Shown one piece after another: positions 5,874-12,138 of a stretch of 14,116 nt of DNA (within the stretch, counting starts at the first letter, position 1; each line of letters begins with the position of its first letter). The notes under the pieces were generated by a model that worked only from the letters and a program-made list of their open reading frames with translations, was not told the origin of the DNA and ran no database searches. This DNA is from JBIOUF01 sp044866695 (GTDB taxonomy: Bacteria > Actinomycetota > Actinomycetes > Propionibacteriales > Nocardioidaceae), in contig JBIOUF010000176.1 in NCBI GenBank assembly GCA_044866695.1, forward strand, positions 1 to 14,116, read 5' to 3'. Both the position numbers and the translations under genes were made by a program.

Positions 5874-6032
5874 ATGGCGGAGACCTGGAGCGGTGAGTTC
5901 TACTGCGTGAAGTGCAAGGAGAAGCGGTCCGCGGACGGCGAGGTCAGGGTCAACGACAAGGGCACCCGGATGGCCAAGGCCGTCTGCCCGGTCTGTGGGA
6001 CCAACCTCAACCGGATCCTCGGCAAGGCCTGA
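5874..6032 (+). CDS. Small zinc-ribbon protein, DUF5679-like
   Basis: This 52-residue protein has two CxxC knuckles, YCVKC (Cys11, Cys14) and CPVCG (Cys38, Cys41), around a short basic stretch (DKGTRMAKAV). This is the pattern of the DUF5679 family of actinobacterial zinc ribbons, whose function is unknown. The start is firm: AAGGAGG at 5862-5868 lies five bases before the ATG, the best Shine-Dalgarno of this half of the window, which suggests high expression. The gene stands alone, with its own promoter and an intrinsic terminator at 6101-6130. A nucleic-acid or ribosome-binding role is only a guess from size and charge. Confidence 0.85.
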   Translation: MAETWSGEFYCVKCKEKRSADGEVRVNDKGTRMAKAVCPVCGTNLNRILGKA

Positions 6033-6100
6033 CCCGCACGCGGCCGGCCGGGGGCGACCCGGGCCGGCCCGCCGGGCCGGGCGCGGGCACACCGCGGCAG

Positions 6101-6130
6101 GGTGGGCGCTCCCGTGGGGCGCCCACCTTT
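6101..6130 (+). terminator. Intrinsic terminator after the DUF5679-like gene
   Basis: GGTGGGCGC (6101-6109) and GCGCCCACC (6119-6127) form a perfect nine-pair stem with a nine-base loop, followed directly by TTT. It lies 69 bases after the stop of the small zinc-ribbon gene and before the start of the E1-like gene, so it separates the two units. Confidence 0.75.
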
Positions 6131-6220
6131 GCCATGCCGCCCGCCGTGTCCCTCCACGACCGGCCAGGCCCTGTGGACGACGGCTGGAGACCGTCGGCGC
6201 GCCGAGGGAGGGTCTGCGGC

Positions 6221-7207
6221 ATGCCCCGCATCCTGCTCCCCGGCACCCACCTGCTGCGCCGCGCCGACGGCCGCGTCCAGGCCGGCCTCGACCCCGGCCA
6301 GGCGGTCGTGCTGCCGGGCCTCGGTCCGGTCAGCGCGGTCCACGCCGACCAGGACCCCGGCGTCGCCCGGGCTCTGGACGGGGCGGGCCTGCTGGTCGAC
6401 GAGGCGGTCGTCCGCACGTCGGCCGGGCACTCGGCGTCCGCTCCAGGGTCGGGGCCGGCATCCGCCCGGGCCTCGCCGGCACCCGAGCCGGCACCCGCCC
6501 GGGCCTCGCCGACATCCGAGCCGGTGGCCGAGCTCGCGGGCGAGCCGGTGGCCGAGCTCGCGGTCTGGACGCGGCATGCCGCCGCGGCGCTGGTCCGCGC
6601 GACCGGGGAGCACGCCGGGGACGCGCTGGCCCGCCGGCGCGGCGCGGTGGTCAGCGTCCGCGGCTTCGGCCCCCTGGCCGGTGCCCTGGTCCGGCAGGTC
6701 CGCGACCTCGCCGCCCGGGCCGCGTTCCCGCTGGACGGGCCGGCCGGGCGGGGGCGCCGCCCCCGGGCCGGCACGGTGGGGGTCGCGGTCGGCGTGGGCG
6801 AGCCGGACCGCGCACTGCTCGACCCGTGGCTGCAGGGAGGGCTGCCGCACGTCGTGGTCCGGCTGACCGAGGGCCGGGTGCTGCTCGGGCCGTTCGTCGA
6901 CCCCGGCCGCACCGCCTGCCTGCGCTGCCTGGACGCCCACCGCACCGACGAGGACCCGGACTGGCCGCTGCTGGTGCAGCAGTACGCCGACCGGCTCGGG
7001 CGGGGCCGGGCCGACGGGGTGCCCGAGCCGGTCGACCCGTCGCTGGCCGCGCTCGCCGTCGGATGGGCGCTGCGCGACGTCGCCACGTTCGTGGAAGGGT
7101 GCCGACCGACCACCTGGTCGACGACCCTGCTGCTCTCCCCGCGGCTGGAGGAGCTGCGCACGGTGCCCTGGCTGCGGCACCCCGAGTGCGGCTGCTCGTG
7201 GGCGTGA
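6221..7207 (+). CDS. E1-like protein, TOMM leader-binding/cyclodehydratase type (orphan)
   Basis: This 328-residue protein resembles the E1-like (ThiF-related) partner proteins of thiazole/oxazole-modified microcin pathways, which bind the precursor's leader peptide. The N-terminal part (1-70) fits a leader-binding winged-helix-like domain. A repeat-rich Ala/Pro/Glu linker (about 75-116) follows, then an E1-like core. Cys233-x2-Cys236 (TACLRCLDAHR) and Cys323-x-Cys325 (HPECGCSW) form the usual zinc site. The ATG has GGGAGG about eight bases upstream. No YcaO enzyme, dehydrogenase or precursor peptide is in the window. The next gene is an ABC1 kinase 45 bases downstream, an arrangement I recall as conserved in actinomycetes. 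The real partner is unknown. Confidence 0.75.
   Translation: MPRILLPGTHLLRRADGRVQAGLDPGQAVVLPGLGPVSAVHADQDPGVARALDGAGLLVDEAVVRTSAGHSASAPGSGPASARASPAPEPAPARASPTSEPVAELAGEPVAELAVWTRHAAAALVRATGEHAGDALARRRGAVVSVRGFGPLAGALVRQVRDLAARAAFPLDGPAGRGRRPRAGTVGVAVGVGEPDRALLDPWLQGGLPHVVVRLTEGRVLLGPFVDPGRTACLRCLDAHRTDEDPDWPLLVQQYADRLGRGRADGVPEPVDPSLAALAVGWALRDVATFVEGCRPTTWSTTLLLSPRLEELRTVPWLRHPECGCSWA
6454..6565 (+). repeat. Two in-frame tandem duplications in the E1-like gene linker
   Basis: A 33-bp unit occurs twice (6454-6486, 6487-6519), encoding PASARASPAPE and PAPARASPTSE. A 24-bp unit follows twice (6518-6541, 6542-6565), each encoding EPVAELA plus Gly or Val, the two copies differing by one base. 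Both keep the frame and lengthen a flexible linker. Such units can vary in number between strains. Confidence 0.85.
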
Positions 7208-7240
7208 GCGCGATTCGGCCCTGGCCGATGCCTCGCCCGG

Positions 7241-7246
7241 CACAAT
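7241..7246 (+). promoter_or_regulatory. Candidate -10 element of the ABC1 kinase gene (leaderless)
   Basis: CACAAT lies six bases before the ATG at 7253, with no Shine-Dalgarno sequence between. The distance matches the other leaderless starts of the window, though the first base deviates from TAnnnT. Confidence 0.4.
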
Positions 7247-7252
7247 GGCCTC

Positions 7253-8590
7253 ATGAACGACCTGCCGCGCAAGGCGGTCACTCGCACGGCGCGGCTGGCC
7301 GCTCTCCCCCTGGGGTACGCCGGCCGGACCGCCCTGGGCATGGGACGGCGGCTGGGCGGCGCGCCGGCCGAGACCGTGCTCAGCGAGGTGCAGCTGCGCA
7401 CGGCGGAGCAGGTGTTTCGCACGCTCGGGGAGCTCAAGGGCGGCGCCATGAAGATCGGCCAGGCCATGTCGATCATGGAGGCCGCGCTGCCCGAGGAGCT
7501 CGCGGCGCCGTACCGGCAGCACCTGACCCGGCTGCAGGACTCCGCTCCCCCGATGTCGGCCCAGGTGGTGCACCAGCAGCTGGTGCGCGAGCTGGGGCCG
7601 CGGTGGCGACGGTCGCTGGTTGAGTTCGACGACAACCCGGCGGCCGCGGCGTCGATCGGGCAGGTGCACCGCGGCCGGTGGGTCGATGGCACCGAGGTCG
7701 CGGTCAAGATCCAGTACCCCGGCGCCGCCGACGCGCTGCAGGCGGACCTGCGGCAGATCGGCCGGCTGGCGCGCACCTTCTCCGCCGCGATCCCCGGCGT
7801 CGACGTCCGGGCACTGGTCGAGGAGATGCAGGCCCGGCTCATCGAGGAGCTCGACTACGACCTGGAGGCCGGGGCGCAGGCCAGGTACGCCGAGGTGTTC
7901 GCCGACGACCCGCACTACGTCGTCCCGCGGGTGGTCACCCACTCCGGCCAGGTGCTGGTGTCGGCGTGGCTGCACAGCACCGCCTCCCTGGCCCGGCTGA
8001 TCGCGGAGGGGAGCAGCGCGGAGCGCAACCACTACGGCGAGCTGTACGCCCGGTTCATGTTCGAGGGGTCGGCCCGCACCGGGCTGCTGCACGCCGACCC
8101 GCACCCGGGGAACTTCCGCGTGGTGCCGCGGGCGGACGGCGGGCTGGGCCGGCTCGGCGTCCTCGACTACGGCGCCGTGGCCCGGCTGCCAGGAGGCGAG
8201 CTGCCTGCGGCGATCGGCCGGCTGCTGCGGATCGCGCTGCGCGACGACTATGAGGAGGTGCTGGACGGCCTGCGCGAGGAGGGGTTCGTGCGCCCGTCGG
8301 TCCGCGTCGACCCCGGCGACCTGAAGGCCTACCTCGGCCCGTTCCTGGAGCCGGCCCGCACCGAGACCTTCCGGTTCACCCGCGACTTCATGCGCGAGCA
8401 GGCGGCCCGGCTGGGCGACCCTCGTGCCCCCGGGTCCTCGATGGTCTTCCGGCTCAACCTGCCGACGTCCTACCTGCTGATCCACCGGGCCTGGGTCGGC
8501 GGCATCGGCGTGCTGTGCCAGCTCGGCGCCGAGATCGGTTTCCGCGGCCTGCTCGAGGAGTCGCTGCCCGGCTTCGCCGGAGCCGCCTGA
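7253..8590 (+). CDS. ABC1/UbiB (AarF)-family atypical kinase
   Basis: This 445-residue protein has all hallmarks of the ABC1/UbiB/COQ8 family. They are KIGQ (67-70), the Ala-rich nucleotide loop AAASIGQVH (131-139), VAVK with Lys152, ELDYDLEAGAQ (199-209), the catalytic HADPHPGNF (280-288) and DYG (305-307). The family binds and hydrolyses ATP and supports quinone or lipid-related processes; true protein kinase activity is debated. No transmembrane helix is evident. It probably starts from its own leaderless promoter, 45 bases after the E1-like gene. The M. tuberculosis counterpart at this locus (Rv3197, from memory) has been linked to macrolide tolerance and the WhiB7 regulon. whiB7 lies nearby in the converging orientation. 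Confidence 0.92.
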   Translation: MNDLPRKAVTRTARLAALPLGYAGRTALGMGRRLGGAPAETVLSEVQLRTAEQVFRTLGELKGGAMKIGQAMSIMEAALPEELAAPYRQHLTRLQDSAPPMSAQVVHQQLVRELGPRWRRSLVEFDDNPAAAASIGQVHRGRWVDGTEVAVKIQYPGAADALQADLRQIGRLARTFSAAIPGVDVRALVEEMQARLIEELDYDLEAGAQARYAEVFADDPHYVVPRVVTHSGQVLVSAWLHSTASLARLIAEGSSAERNHYGELYARFMFEGSARTGLLHADPHPGNFRVVPRADGGLGRLGVLDYGAVARLPGGELPAAIGRLLRIALRDDYEEVLDGLREEGFVRPSVRVDPGDLKAYLGPFLEPARTETFRFTRDFMREQAARLGDPRAPGSSMVFRLNLPTSYLLIHRAWVGGIGVLCQLGAEIGFRGLLEESLPGFAGAA

Positions 8591-8603
8591 CCCGCGCCGC
8601 CGC

Positions 8604-8768
8604 TCACCACAGGTCGCTGTCGAGCTTGCCCTCCATCGCGCGCAGGTTCTCCCGCGAGCACCGGTCGCAGTACCGGCGCTGCTGGCCGTTCTCCACGGCG
8701 CTGGACCAGGTCAGCGGCGGATGGTCGCCCGGGGCGGTGGCGCCGCAGAAGTCGCAGGTGACCGGCAC
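8604..8768 (-). CDS. Small double-CxxC zinc-binding protein
   Basis: This 54-residue protein has two CxxC knuckles, TCDFCG (Cys5, Cys8) and YCDRC (Cys34, Cys37), around an ENGQQRR stretch. It ends SRENLRAMEGKLDSDLW. The pattern is that of a zinc ribbon, and I recall similar small proteins in many actinomycetes, of unknown function. The start is GTG at 8768, chosen because a TACCGT -10 box ends seven bases before it (leaderless); that box overlaps the alternative GTG at 8777. It converges on the ABC1 kinase gene, with only 13 bases between the two stops. Confidence 0.75.
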   Translation of the reverse strand: MPVTCDFCGATAPGDHPPLTWSSAVENGQQRRYCDRCSRENLRAMEGKLDSDLW

Positions 8769-8775
8769 GCGACCC

Positions 8776-8781
8776 ACGGTA
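8776..8781 (-). promoter_or_regulatory. -10 element of the small double-CxxC gene (leaderless)
   Basis: The reverse strand reads TACCGT, seven bases before the GTG at 8768. It overlaps the other possible start (GTG at 8777), which argues against that one. Confidence 0.4.
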
Positions 8782-8798
8782 GCGCCGGCGCGGGCATG

Positions 8799-8842
8799 GC
8801 CCGGCACCCGTGACGGCTCGGTGGTCGTCACGGGTGCCGGGC
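8799..8842 (-). terminator. Perfect 17-bp inverted repeat, probable terminator of the whiB7 unit
   Basis: The arms 8799-8815 (GCCCGGCACCCGTGACG) and 8826-8842 are perfect reverse complements around a ten-base loop. The hairpin lies 16 bases after the stop of the leftward 64-residue gene and just before the promoter of the next leftward gene, as a terminator should. No U-tract follows, which is common for actinobacterial terminators. Confidence 0.6.
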
Positions 8843-8857
8843 TGGACGTTGCTCGCC

Positions 8858-9052
8858 TCAGAGCGAGCGGGCCATGGCCAAGCTGGCCTGCGCCGTCGCG
8901 CGTTGCGCACGGCGGGAGAGCCGTCGCGCCATGTGGGCCTGGTGCCCACGTCGCAGCTCTCGCGCCTCTCCCAGGCGCGCGGACATCTGTGCTCTGGCCA
9001 GGTCTTCGAACATCGTGTTCATCCTCGTGCTCCGGTTCTGGTTGTAGTTCAT
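8858..9052 (-). CDS. Small arginine-rich protein downstream of whiB7
   Basis: This 64-residue protein has no family I recognise. It starts with a polar segment (MNYNQNRSTRMNTMFEDLAR) and continues as one probable long helix rich in Arg, Ala, Met and Gln (ARLGEARELRRGHQAHMARR and on), with strong net positive charge. The ATG at 9052 is supported by an AAAAGG Shine-Dalgarno-like stretch about five bases upstream. It lies 90 bases after whiB7 on the same strand, with two small hairpins between and a strong terminator after it. It is therefore probably the second gene of the whiB7 transcript and antibiotic-induced; this is inference. The basic helix could bind RNA, ribosomes or acidic surfaces. 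Confidence 0.6.
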   Translation of the reverse strand: MNYNQNRSTRMNTMFEDLARAQMSARLGEARELRRGHQAHMARRLSRRAQRATAQASLAMARSL

Positions 9053-9078
9053 CTGACCTTTTCGTTCCTTCGTGGCTG

Positions 9079-9119
9079 GTCCGCCGGCGGCGGACGGGGG
9101 AGCGCTCCTCGTCGAGCGC
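9079..9119 (-). other. Two short hairpins between whiB7 and the small basic gene
   Basis: GTCCGCC (9079-9085) pairs with GGCGGAC (9089-9095) over a three-base loop, and GCGCTC (9102-9107) with GAGCGC (9114-9119). They could be a partial terminator or an mRNA stability element that sets the ratio of the two products. No U-tract follows. Confidence 0.4.
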
Positions 9120-9142
9120 CCGTGGTCGTGCGTGGCTGCCGG

Positions 9143-9433
9143 TCAGGCCGCCACCGGATGCTTGCGGGGCCGGCCGCGAGGCCGCTTGCGGGGGATCACC
9201 ACTCCCTGCAGGAAGAGCTGACCACCCCAGACTCCCCACGGCTCCCGCCGGTCGAGTGCGCCGGCAAGGCACTCGACGCGCACCGGGCAGTCCAGGCAGA
9301 GGGCCTTGGCGGTCTCCACGTCCGCCGGCGACTCGGCGAAGAACAGCTCCGGATCCTCTCGACGACACGGCAACCGCTCCCCCTGGACCGTCCCGGTATG
9401 GGTGGCCGGGTGGTCGAGGACGCTGATACTCAC
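9143..9433 (-). CDS. whiB7: WhiB7, antibiotic-responsive iron-sulfur transcription factor
   Basis: This 96-residue protein has the four WhiB cysteines (Cys23, Cys46, Cys49, Cys55), which bind a [4Fe-4S] cluster, and GVWGG (67-71), which contacts the primary sigma factor. The C-terminal AT-hook RGRP (86-89, in PRKRPRGRPRKHP) is what distinguishes WhiB7 (WblC) from other WhiB proteins. WhiB7 binds AT-rich DNA just upstream of -35 boxes and activates intrinsic resistance genes and itself. The GTG start at 9433 is fixed by AAGGAGGTGA at 9441-9450, seven bases upstream. A leader of about 430 bases with an upstream ORF and hairpins precedes it. The gene lies between uvrD2 and the converging ABC1 kinase, as in mycobacteria. 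Confidence 0.95.
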   Translation of the reverse strand: MSISVLDHPATHTGTVQGERLPCRREDPELFFAESPADVETAKALCLDCPVRVECLAGALDRREPWGVWGGQLFLQGVVIPRKRPRGRPRKHPVAA

Positions 9434-9501
9434 TTGCTTTTCACCTCCTTGTTCCTGATCGGTACGTTGCAGGACCGTTGGTTCGCTCCTGAGATACACG
9501 A

Positions 9502-9536
9502 AGGCCGCGGATCCCGGGTTTCGGGTTCCGCGGCCT
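9502..9536 (-). promoter_or_regulatory. Attenuator-like hairpin in the whiB7 leader
   Basis: The arms 9502-9511 and 9527-9536 (AGGCCGCGGA with TCCGCGGCCT) pair perfectly over ten bases. An inner CCCG/CGGG stem extends the structure. It lies between the upstream ORF stop at 9560 and the whiB7 start. whiB7 leaders in Streptomyces and mycobacteria carry transcription attenuators that antibiotics relieve, and this hairpin is the natural candidate here. It is followed by a TTCGTGT stretch, not a true U-tract. Confidence 0.55.
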
Positions 9537-9548
9537 GGAGGCTGCCGG

Positions 9549-9563
9549 CTGAGGGGTGCTCAG
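9549..9563 (-). promoter_or_regulatory. Small hairpin over the stop codon of the whiB7 upstream ORF
   Basis: CTGAG (9549-9553) pairs with CTCAG (9559-9563) over five bases. It spans the TGA of the upstream ORF (9560-9562). A ribosome terminating or stalled there would prevent it forming, a plausible sensing element for attenuation. Confidence 0.35.
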
Positions 9564-9790
9564 TCAGGTGGACTCCAGGCAGGGGTCCCCGGGAGGGTGC
9601 CGTTGTCGGCGGCGACGACGTGCACGGCTCCGCGCACACCGGTGCCCCGGACATCGGTCGTGGTCGCGCAGGCGACCGGCGAGAAGGCACCCGTGGTCGT
9701 CGGGAAGGCACGCAGAGACGCCGGGCGCTGCCGGACGGACATGGGCATGCCGCCGCCGATGTGCGGGCTGCGGGTGATGACGTTGCTCAT
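9560..9790 (-). CDS. Upstream ORF in the whiB7 leader (76 residues)
   Basis: This frame starts at an ATG at 9790 with AAGGAGGTG about six bases upstream, so it is surely well translated. The 76-residue product (MSNVITRSPHIGGG..., Thr/Ala/Val/Pro-rich middle) has no cysteine pattern, transmembrane segment or family I recognise. Third positions are GC-rich in the first two thirds and weaker at the end. It lies wholly between the whiB7 promoter (-10 at 9868-9873) and whiB7, so it is most likely the upstream ORF whose translation controls whiB7 attenuation, as described for other actinomycetes. It may also be a real small protein. Its stop codon lies inside a small hairpin and 24 bases before the attenuator-like one. 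Confidence 0.65.
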   Translation of the reverse strand: MSNVITRSPHIGGGMPMSVRQRPASLRAFPTTTGAFSPVACATTTDVRGTGVRGAVHVVAADNGTLPGTPAWSPPD

Positions 9791-9867
9791 GAGCGCACCT
9801 CCTTCTCGGTCCTCGGGCGCCGGCCTTGCCAGGGCCGTCTGCGCGGGTGGTCTTGCTGGGTCCGACA

Positions 9868-9905
9868 ACGGTAGCGGCAGCCCCGAGAGACAGGCAATCG
9901 GTTTT
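9868..9905 (-). promoter_or_regulatory. whiB7 promoter with WhiB7-type AT-rich box
   Basis: On the reverse strand AAAA (9905-9902) precedes TTGCCT (9897-9892), then an 18-base spacer, then TACCGT (9873-9868). A short A/T run four bases before a TTGnnn -35 is the known signature of WhiB7-activated promoters, including its own. Transcription would start about 9861, giving a leader of roughly 430 bases. The promoter lies just after the uvrD2 stop at 9944. Confidence 0.7.
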
Positions 9906-9943
9906 CCGGGACTTTCTGCCGAAGATTCTTGCCCCGAACGGCC

Positions 9944-12070
9944 CTACCGAGGTGAGTCGTCCGGCTTTGCCACCATTGCCAGCACCTCGTCGCCGTACCG
10001 GTCCAGCTTGGCGGCCCCGATCCCGTTGACCCGCAGCAGCTCGCGACGGCCGGCCGGGCGGATCTCGGCGATCGCCTGGAGGGTGAGGTCGGTGAAGACG
10101 ACGTACGCCGGCACCCCGTCGGCCTGGGCGCGTTGCAGCCGCCAGGCCCGGAGCCGCTCGTACAGCTCCTCGTCGTACGCCGACGGGCAGCCGGAGTGAC
10201 GGCCGAGCCGTCGCTCCGGCACCGTGCCGAGCGGCTCCCGGCACACCCGGCAGTGGGCCGGCCCGCGCCCGCGACGCCCGCCCGGCTTCGCCCCGGCGGC
10301 CGCCCGGGACGCGTTCATGGGCCGGACCGCGTCGAGGAACCGGGACGCGTCCCGGGACCCGCGCCCGCCGGGGTTGCGGGCGCGCGCCCAGGAGATGCGC
10401 AGCAGCCGCCGGGCCCGGGTGATCCCGACGTAGAGCAGCCGACGCTCCTCCTCGATGCCCGCCGCCGAGTCGGCGGCGTAGACGATCGGGATGGTGCCCT
10501 CCTGCACCCCGGTGAGGAAGACCGCGTCCCACTCCAGCCCCTTGGCCGAGTGCAGCGTGGCGACGGTGACGCCGTCCGCGACCGGGGCATGCTGCTCGGC
10601 GGCCCGCCGGTCCAGGTCGTCGACGAACCCGCCGAGCGTGGCGGCGTCCTCGGCGGCGTACTGCTCGGCCTGGTCCAGCAGCGCCTGCAAGGACTCCCAC
10701 CGGTCCCGGGCGTTGCCCCGGCCGGCCGGCGCGTCCGGCGCCCAGCCCATGCCGGCGAGCACCGCCCGGGTGTCCTCGACCAGGTCGCCGGACCCGGCGC
10801 CCTCGGCCCGGGCGGTGCCACGCAGGAGCGTGACCGCCTGACGGACCTCCGGGCGCCTGAAGAACCGCTCGGCGCCGCGGACCACGTACGGCACCTTCCG
10901 GGCCGCCAACGCCTCCTCGTAGGCCTGGGACTGCGCGTTGACCCGGAACAGGACCGCCACCTCGCGAGGCGGCAGCCCGTCGTCGAGCAGCCGGCGCACC
11001 TCCTCGGCCACGGCGTCGGCCTCCGCGACCTCGTCGGGATGCTCGGCGTACCCGACCTCGGGGCCGGGGCCCCGCTGCCCGCGCAGCCGCACGCCGGCGG
11101 TCGCGCTGCCGGCGAGGAGCTTGTTGGCGGTCTCCACGACCTGGGGGGTGGACCGGTAGTTGCGCACCAGCTCGACGCTGGTCGTGCCCGGGTGCCGGGC
11201 CGGGAACGAGCGCAGGTGGTCGGGGCTGGCGCCGGCGAAGGAGTAGATGGTCTGGGCCGGGTCGCCGACGACGCACACGTCGTGCCGGCCGCCGAGCCAG
11301 AGGTCGAGCAGGGCCGCCTGCAGCGGGTTGACGTCCTGGAACTCGTCGACCACGAAGTGGCGGTACTGGCGGCGCACCTCGGAGGCGACGCGTTCGTCCT
11401 CGGCGAGGAGCGCGGCGCCGCAGAGCAGGATGTCCTCCATGTCCATGCGGCCCTGGTCGCGCTTCAGCTCCTCGTAGGCGGCGAACACCCGTCCCACGGT
11501 GGCCTCGTCCACGCCGCTGACCGACCGCCCGCGGCGCGCGGCGACCGGCGCGTACTCGTCGGGCCGGACGTTGCTGACCTTGGCCCACTCGATCTCGGCG
11601 GCCAGGTCGCGCAGCACGGCGGGCTGGGTGTCGACCCGGTTGCGGCGCGCGGCGGTGCCCACCATGGGCAGCTTGGACTCGACCAGGACCGGCGGCTCAC
11701 CGCCGTACACGCGCGGCCAGAAGTACCGCACCTGGCGCAGCGCCGCGGAGTGGAAGGTGCGGGCCTGGACGCCGTGGGCGCCGAGGCGGGTGAGCCGGGT
11801 GCGCATCTCGCCGGCCGCACGGGTCGTGAAGGTCACCGCCAGCACCTGGGTCGGGTTGTAGACGCCGACGGCGACGCCGTAGGCGATCCGGTGGGTGATC
11901 GCCCGGGTCTTCCCGGTGCCCGCGCCGGCCAGCACCCGCACCGGGCCGCGCAGCGCGAGCGCGACCTCGCGCTGCTCGGGGTCCAGGGCGTCCAGCACCG
12001 CCTCGGCGCTCGGCGCCGACCCGGCGGCGACGGTCGCAGACGAGGCGTGTGAGGAAGGTGACAGCGACAA
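9944..12070 (-). CDS. uvrD2: UvrD2, superfamily 1A DNA helicase with zinc motif and HRDC domain
   Basis: This 708-residue 3'-5' helicase has LDPEQREV (29-36), Walker A AGAGTGKT (48-55), VVDEFQD (240-246), GDPAQTIYSFAGA (269-281), RNYRST (303-308), VATLHSAKGLEWD (503-515) and ERRLLYVGITRAR (542-554). The C-terminal part has the layout of mycobacterial UvrD2: a zinc motif, then an HRDC domain (about 630-702). The zinc motif reads Cys607-x2-Cys610...His625-x2-Cys628, so one cysteine of the tetracysteine set I recall is histidine here. It acts in DNA unwinding and repair. The TTG at 12070 is chosen because GGGGAGGGG lies about eight bases upstream; a GTG at codon 25 is the alternative. It diverges from the mycoredoxin gene. 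Confidence 0.93.
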   Translation of the reverse strand: MSLSPSSHASSATVAAGSAPSAEAVLDALDPEQREVALALRGPVRVLAGAGTGKTRAITHRIAYGVAVGVYNPTQVLAVTFTTRAAGEMRTRLTRLGAHGVQARTFHSAALRQVRYFWPRVYGGEPPVLVESKLPMVGTAARRNRVDTQPAVLRDLAAEIEWAKVSNVRPDEYAPVAARRGRSVSGVDEATVGRVFAAYEELKRDQGRMDMEDILLCGAALLAEDERVASEVRRQYRHFVVDEFQDVNPLQAALLDLWLGGRHDVCVVGDPAQTIYSFAGASPDHLRSFPARHPGTTSVELVRNYRSTPQVVETANKLLAGSATAGVRLRGQRGPGPEVGYAEHPDEVAEADAVAEEVRRLLDDGLPPREVAVLFRVNAQSQAYEEALAARKVPYVVRGAERFFRRPEVRQAVTLLRGTARAEGAGSGDLVEDTRAVLAGMGWAPDAPAGRGNARDRWESLQALLDQAEQYAAEDAATLGGFVDDLDRRAAEQHAPVADGVTVATLHSAKGLEWDAVFLTGVQEGTIPIVYAADSAAGIEEERRLLYVGITRARRLLRISWARARNPGGRGSRDASRFLDAVRPMNASRAAAGAKPGGRRGRGPAHCRVCREPLGTVPERRLGRHSGCPSAYDEELYERLRAWRLQRAQADGVPAYVVFTDLTLQAIAEIRPAGRRELLRVNGIGAAKLDRYGDEVLAMVAKPDDSPR

Positions 12071-12138
12071 CCGGAAGACCCCTCCCCGCGCGCGTGGTTG
12101 GACTGCTGTAGAAGCCTAGGTTCTCGAAGGGACGGTTC
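12071..12138. promoter_or_regulatory. Shared divergent promoter region of uvrD2 and the mycoredoxin gene
   Basis: Only 68 bases separate the two starts. TAGGTT (12117-12122) reads forward as a -10-like box 16 bases before the mycoredoxin ATG. The reverse strand shows TAGGCT (12118-12113) as a -10-like box for uvrD2. The two boxes overlap, so the genes may compete for polymerase. Confidence 0.4.

Noticed and set aside
6221..7207. A complete TOMM (azole peptide) biosynthetic cluster
   Set aside because: Only the E1-like protein is present; there is no YcaO, dehydrogenase or short precursor gene in the flanking spaces.
5900..8485. 861-codon reverse open frame
   Set aside because: Antisense shadow of the E1-like and ABC1 kinase genes, with His/Arg/Gly/Pro-rich composition and no domain.
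9430..9711. 93-codon reverse open frame across the whiB7 leader
   Set aside because: It overlaps the upstream ORF in another frame and lacks a Shine-Dalgarno sequence; the ATG at 9790 has a near-perfect one.
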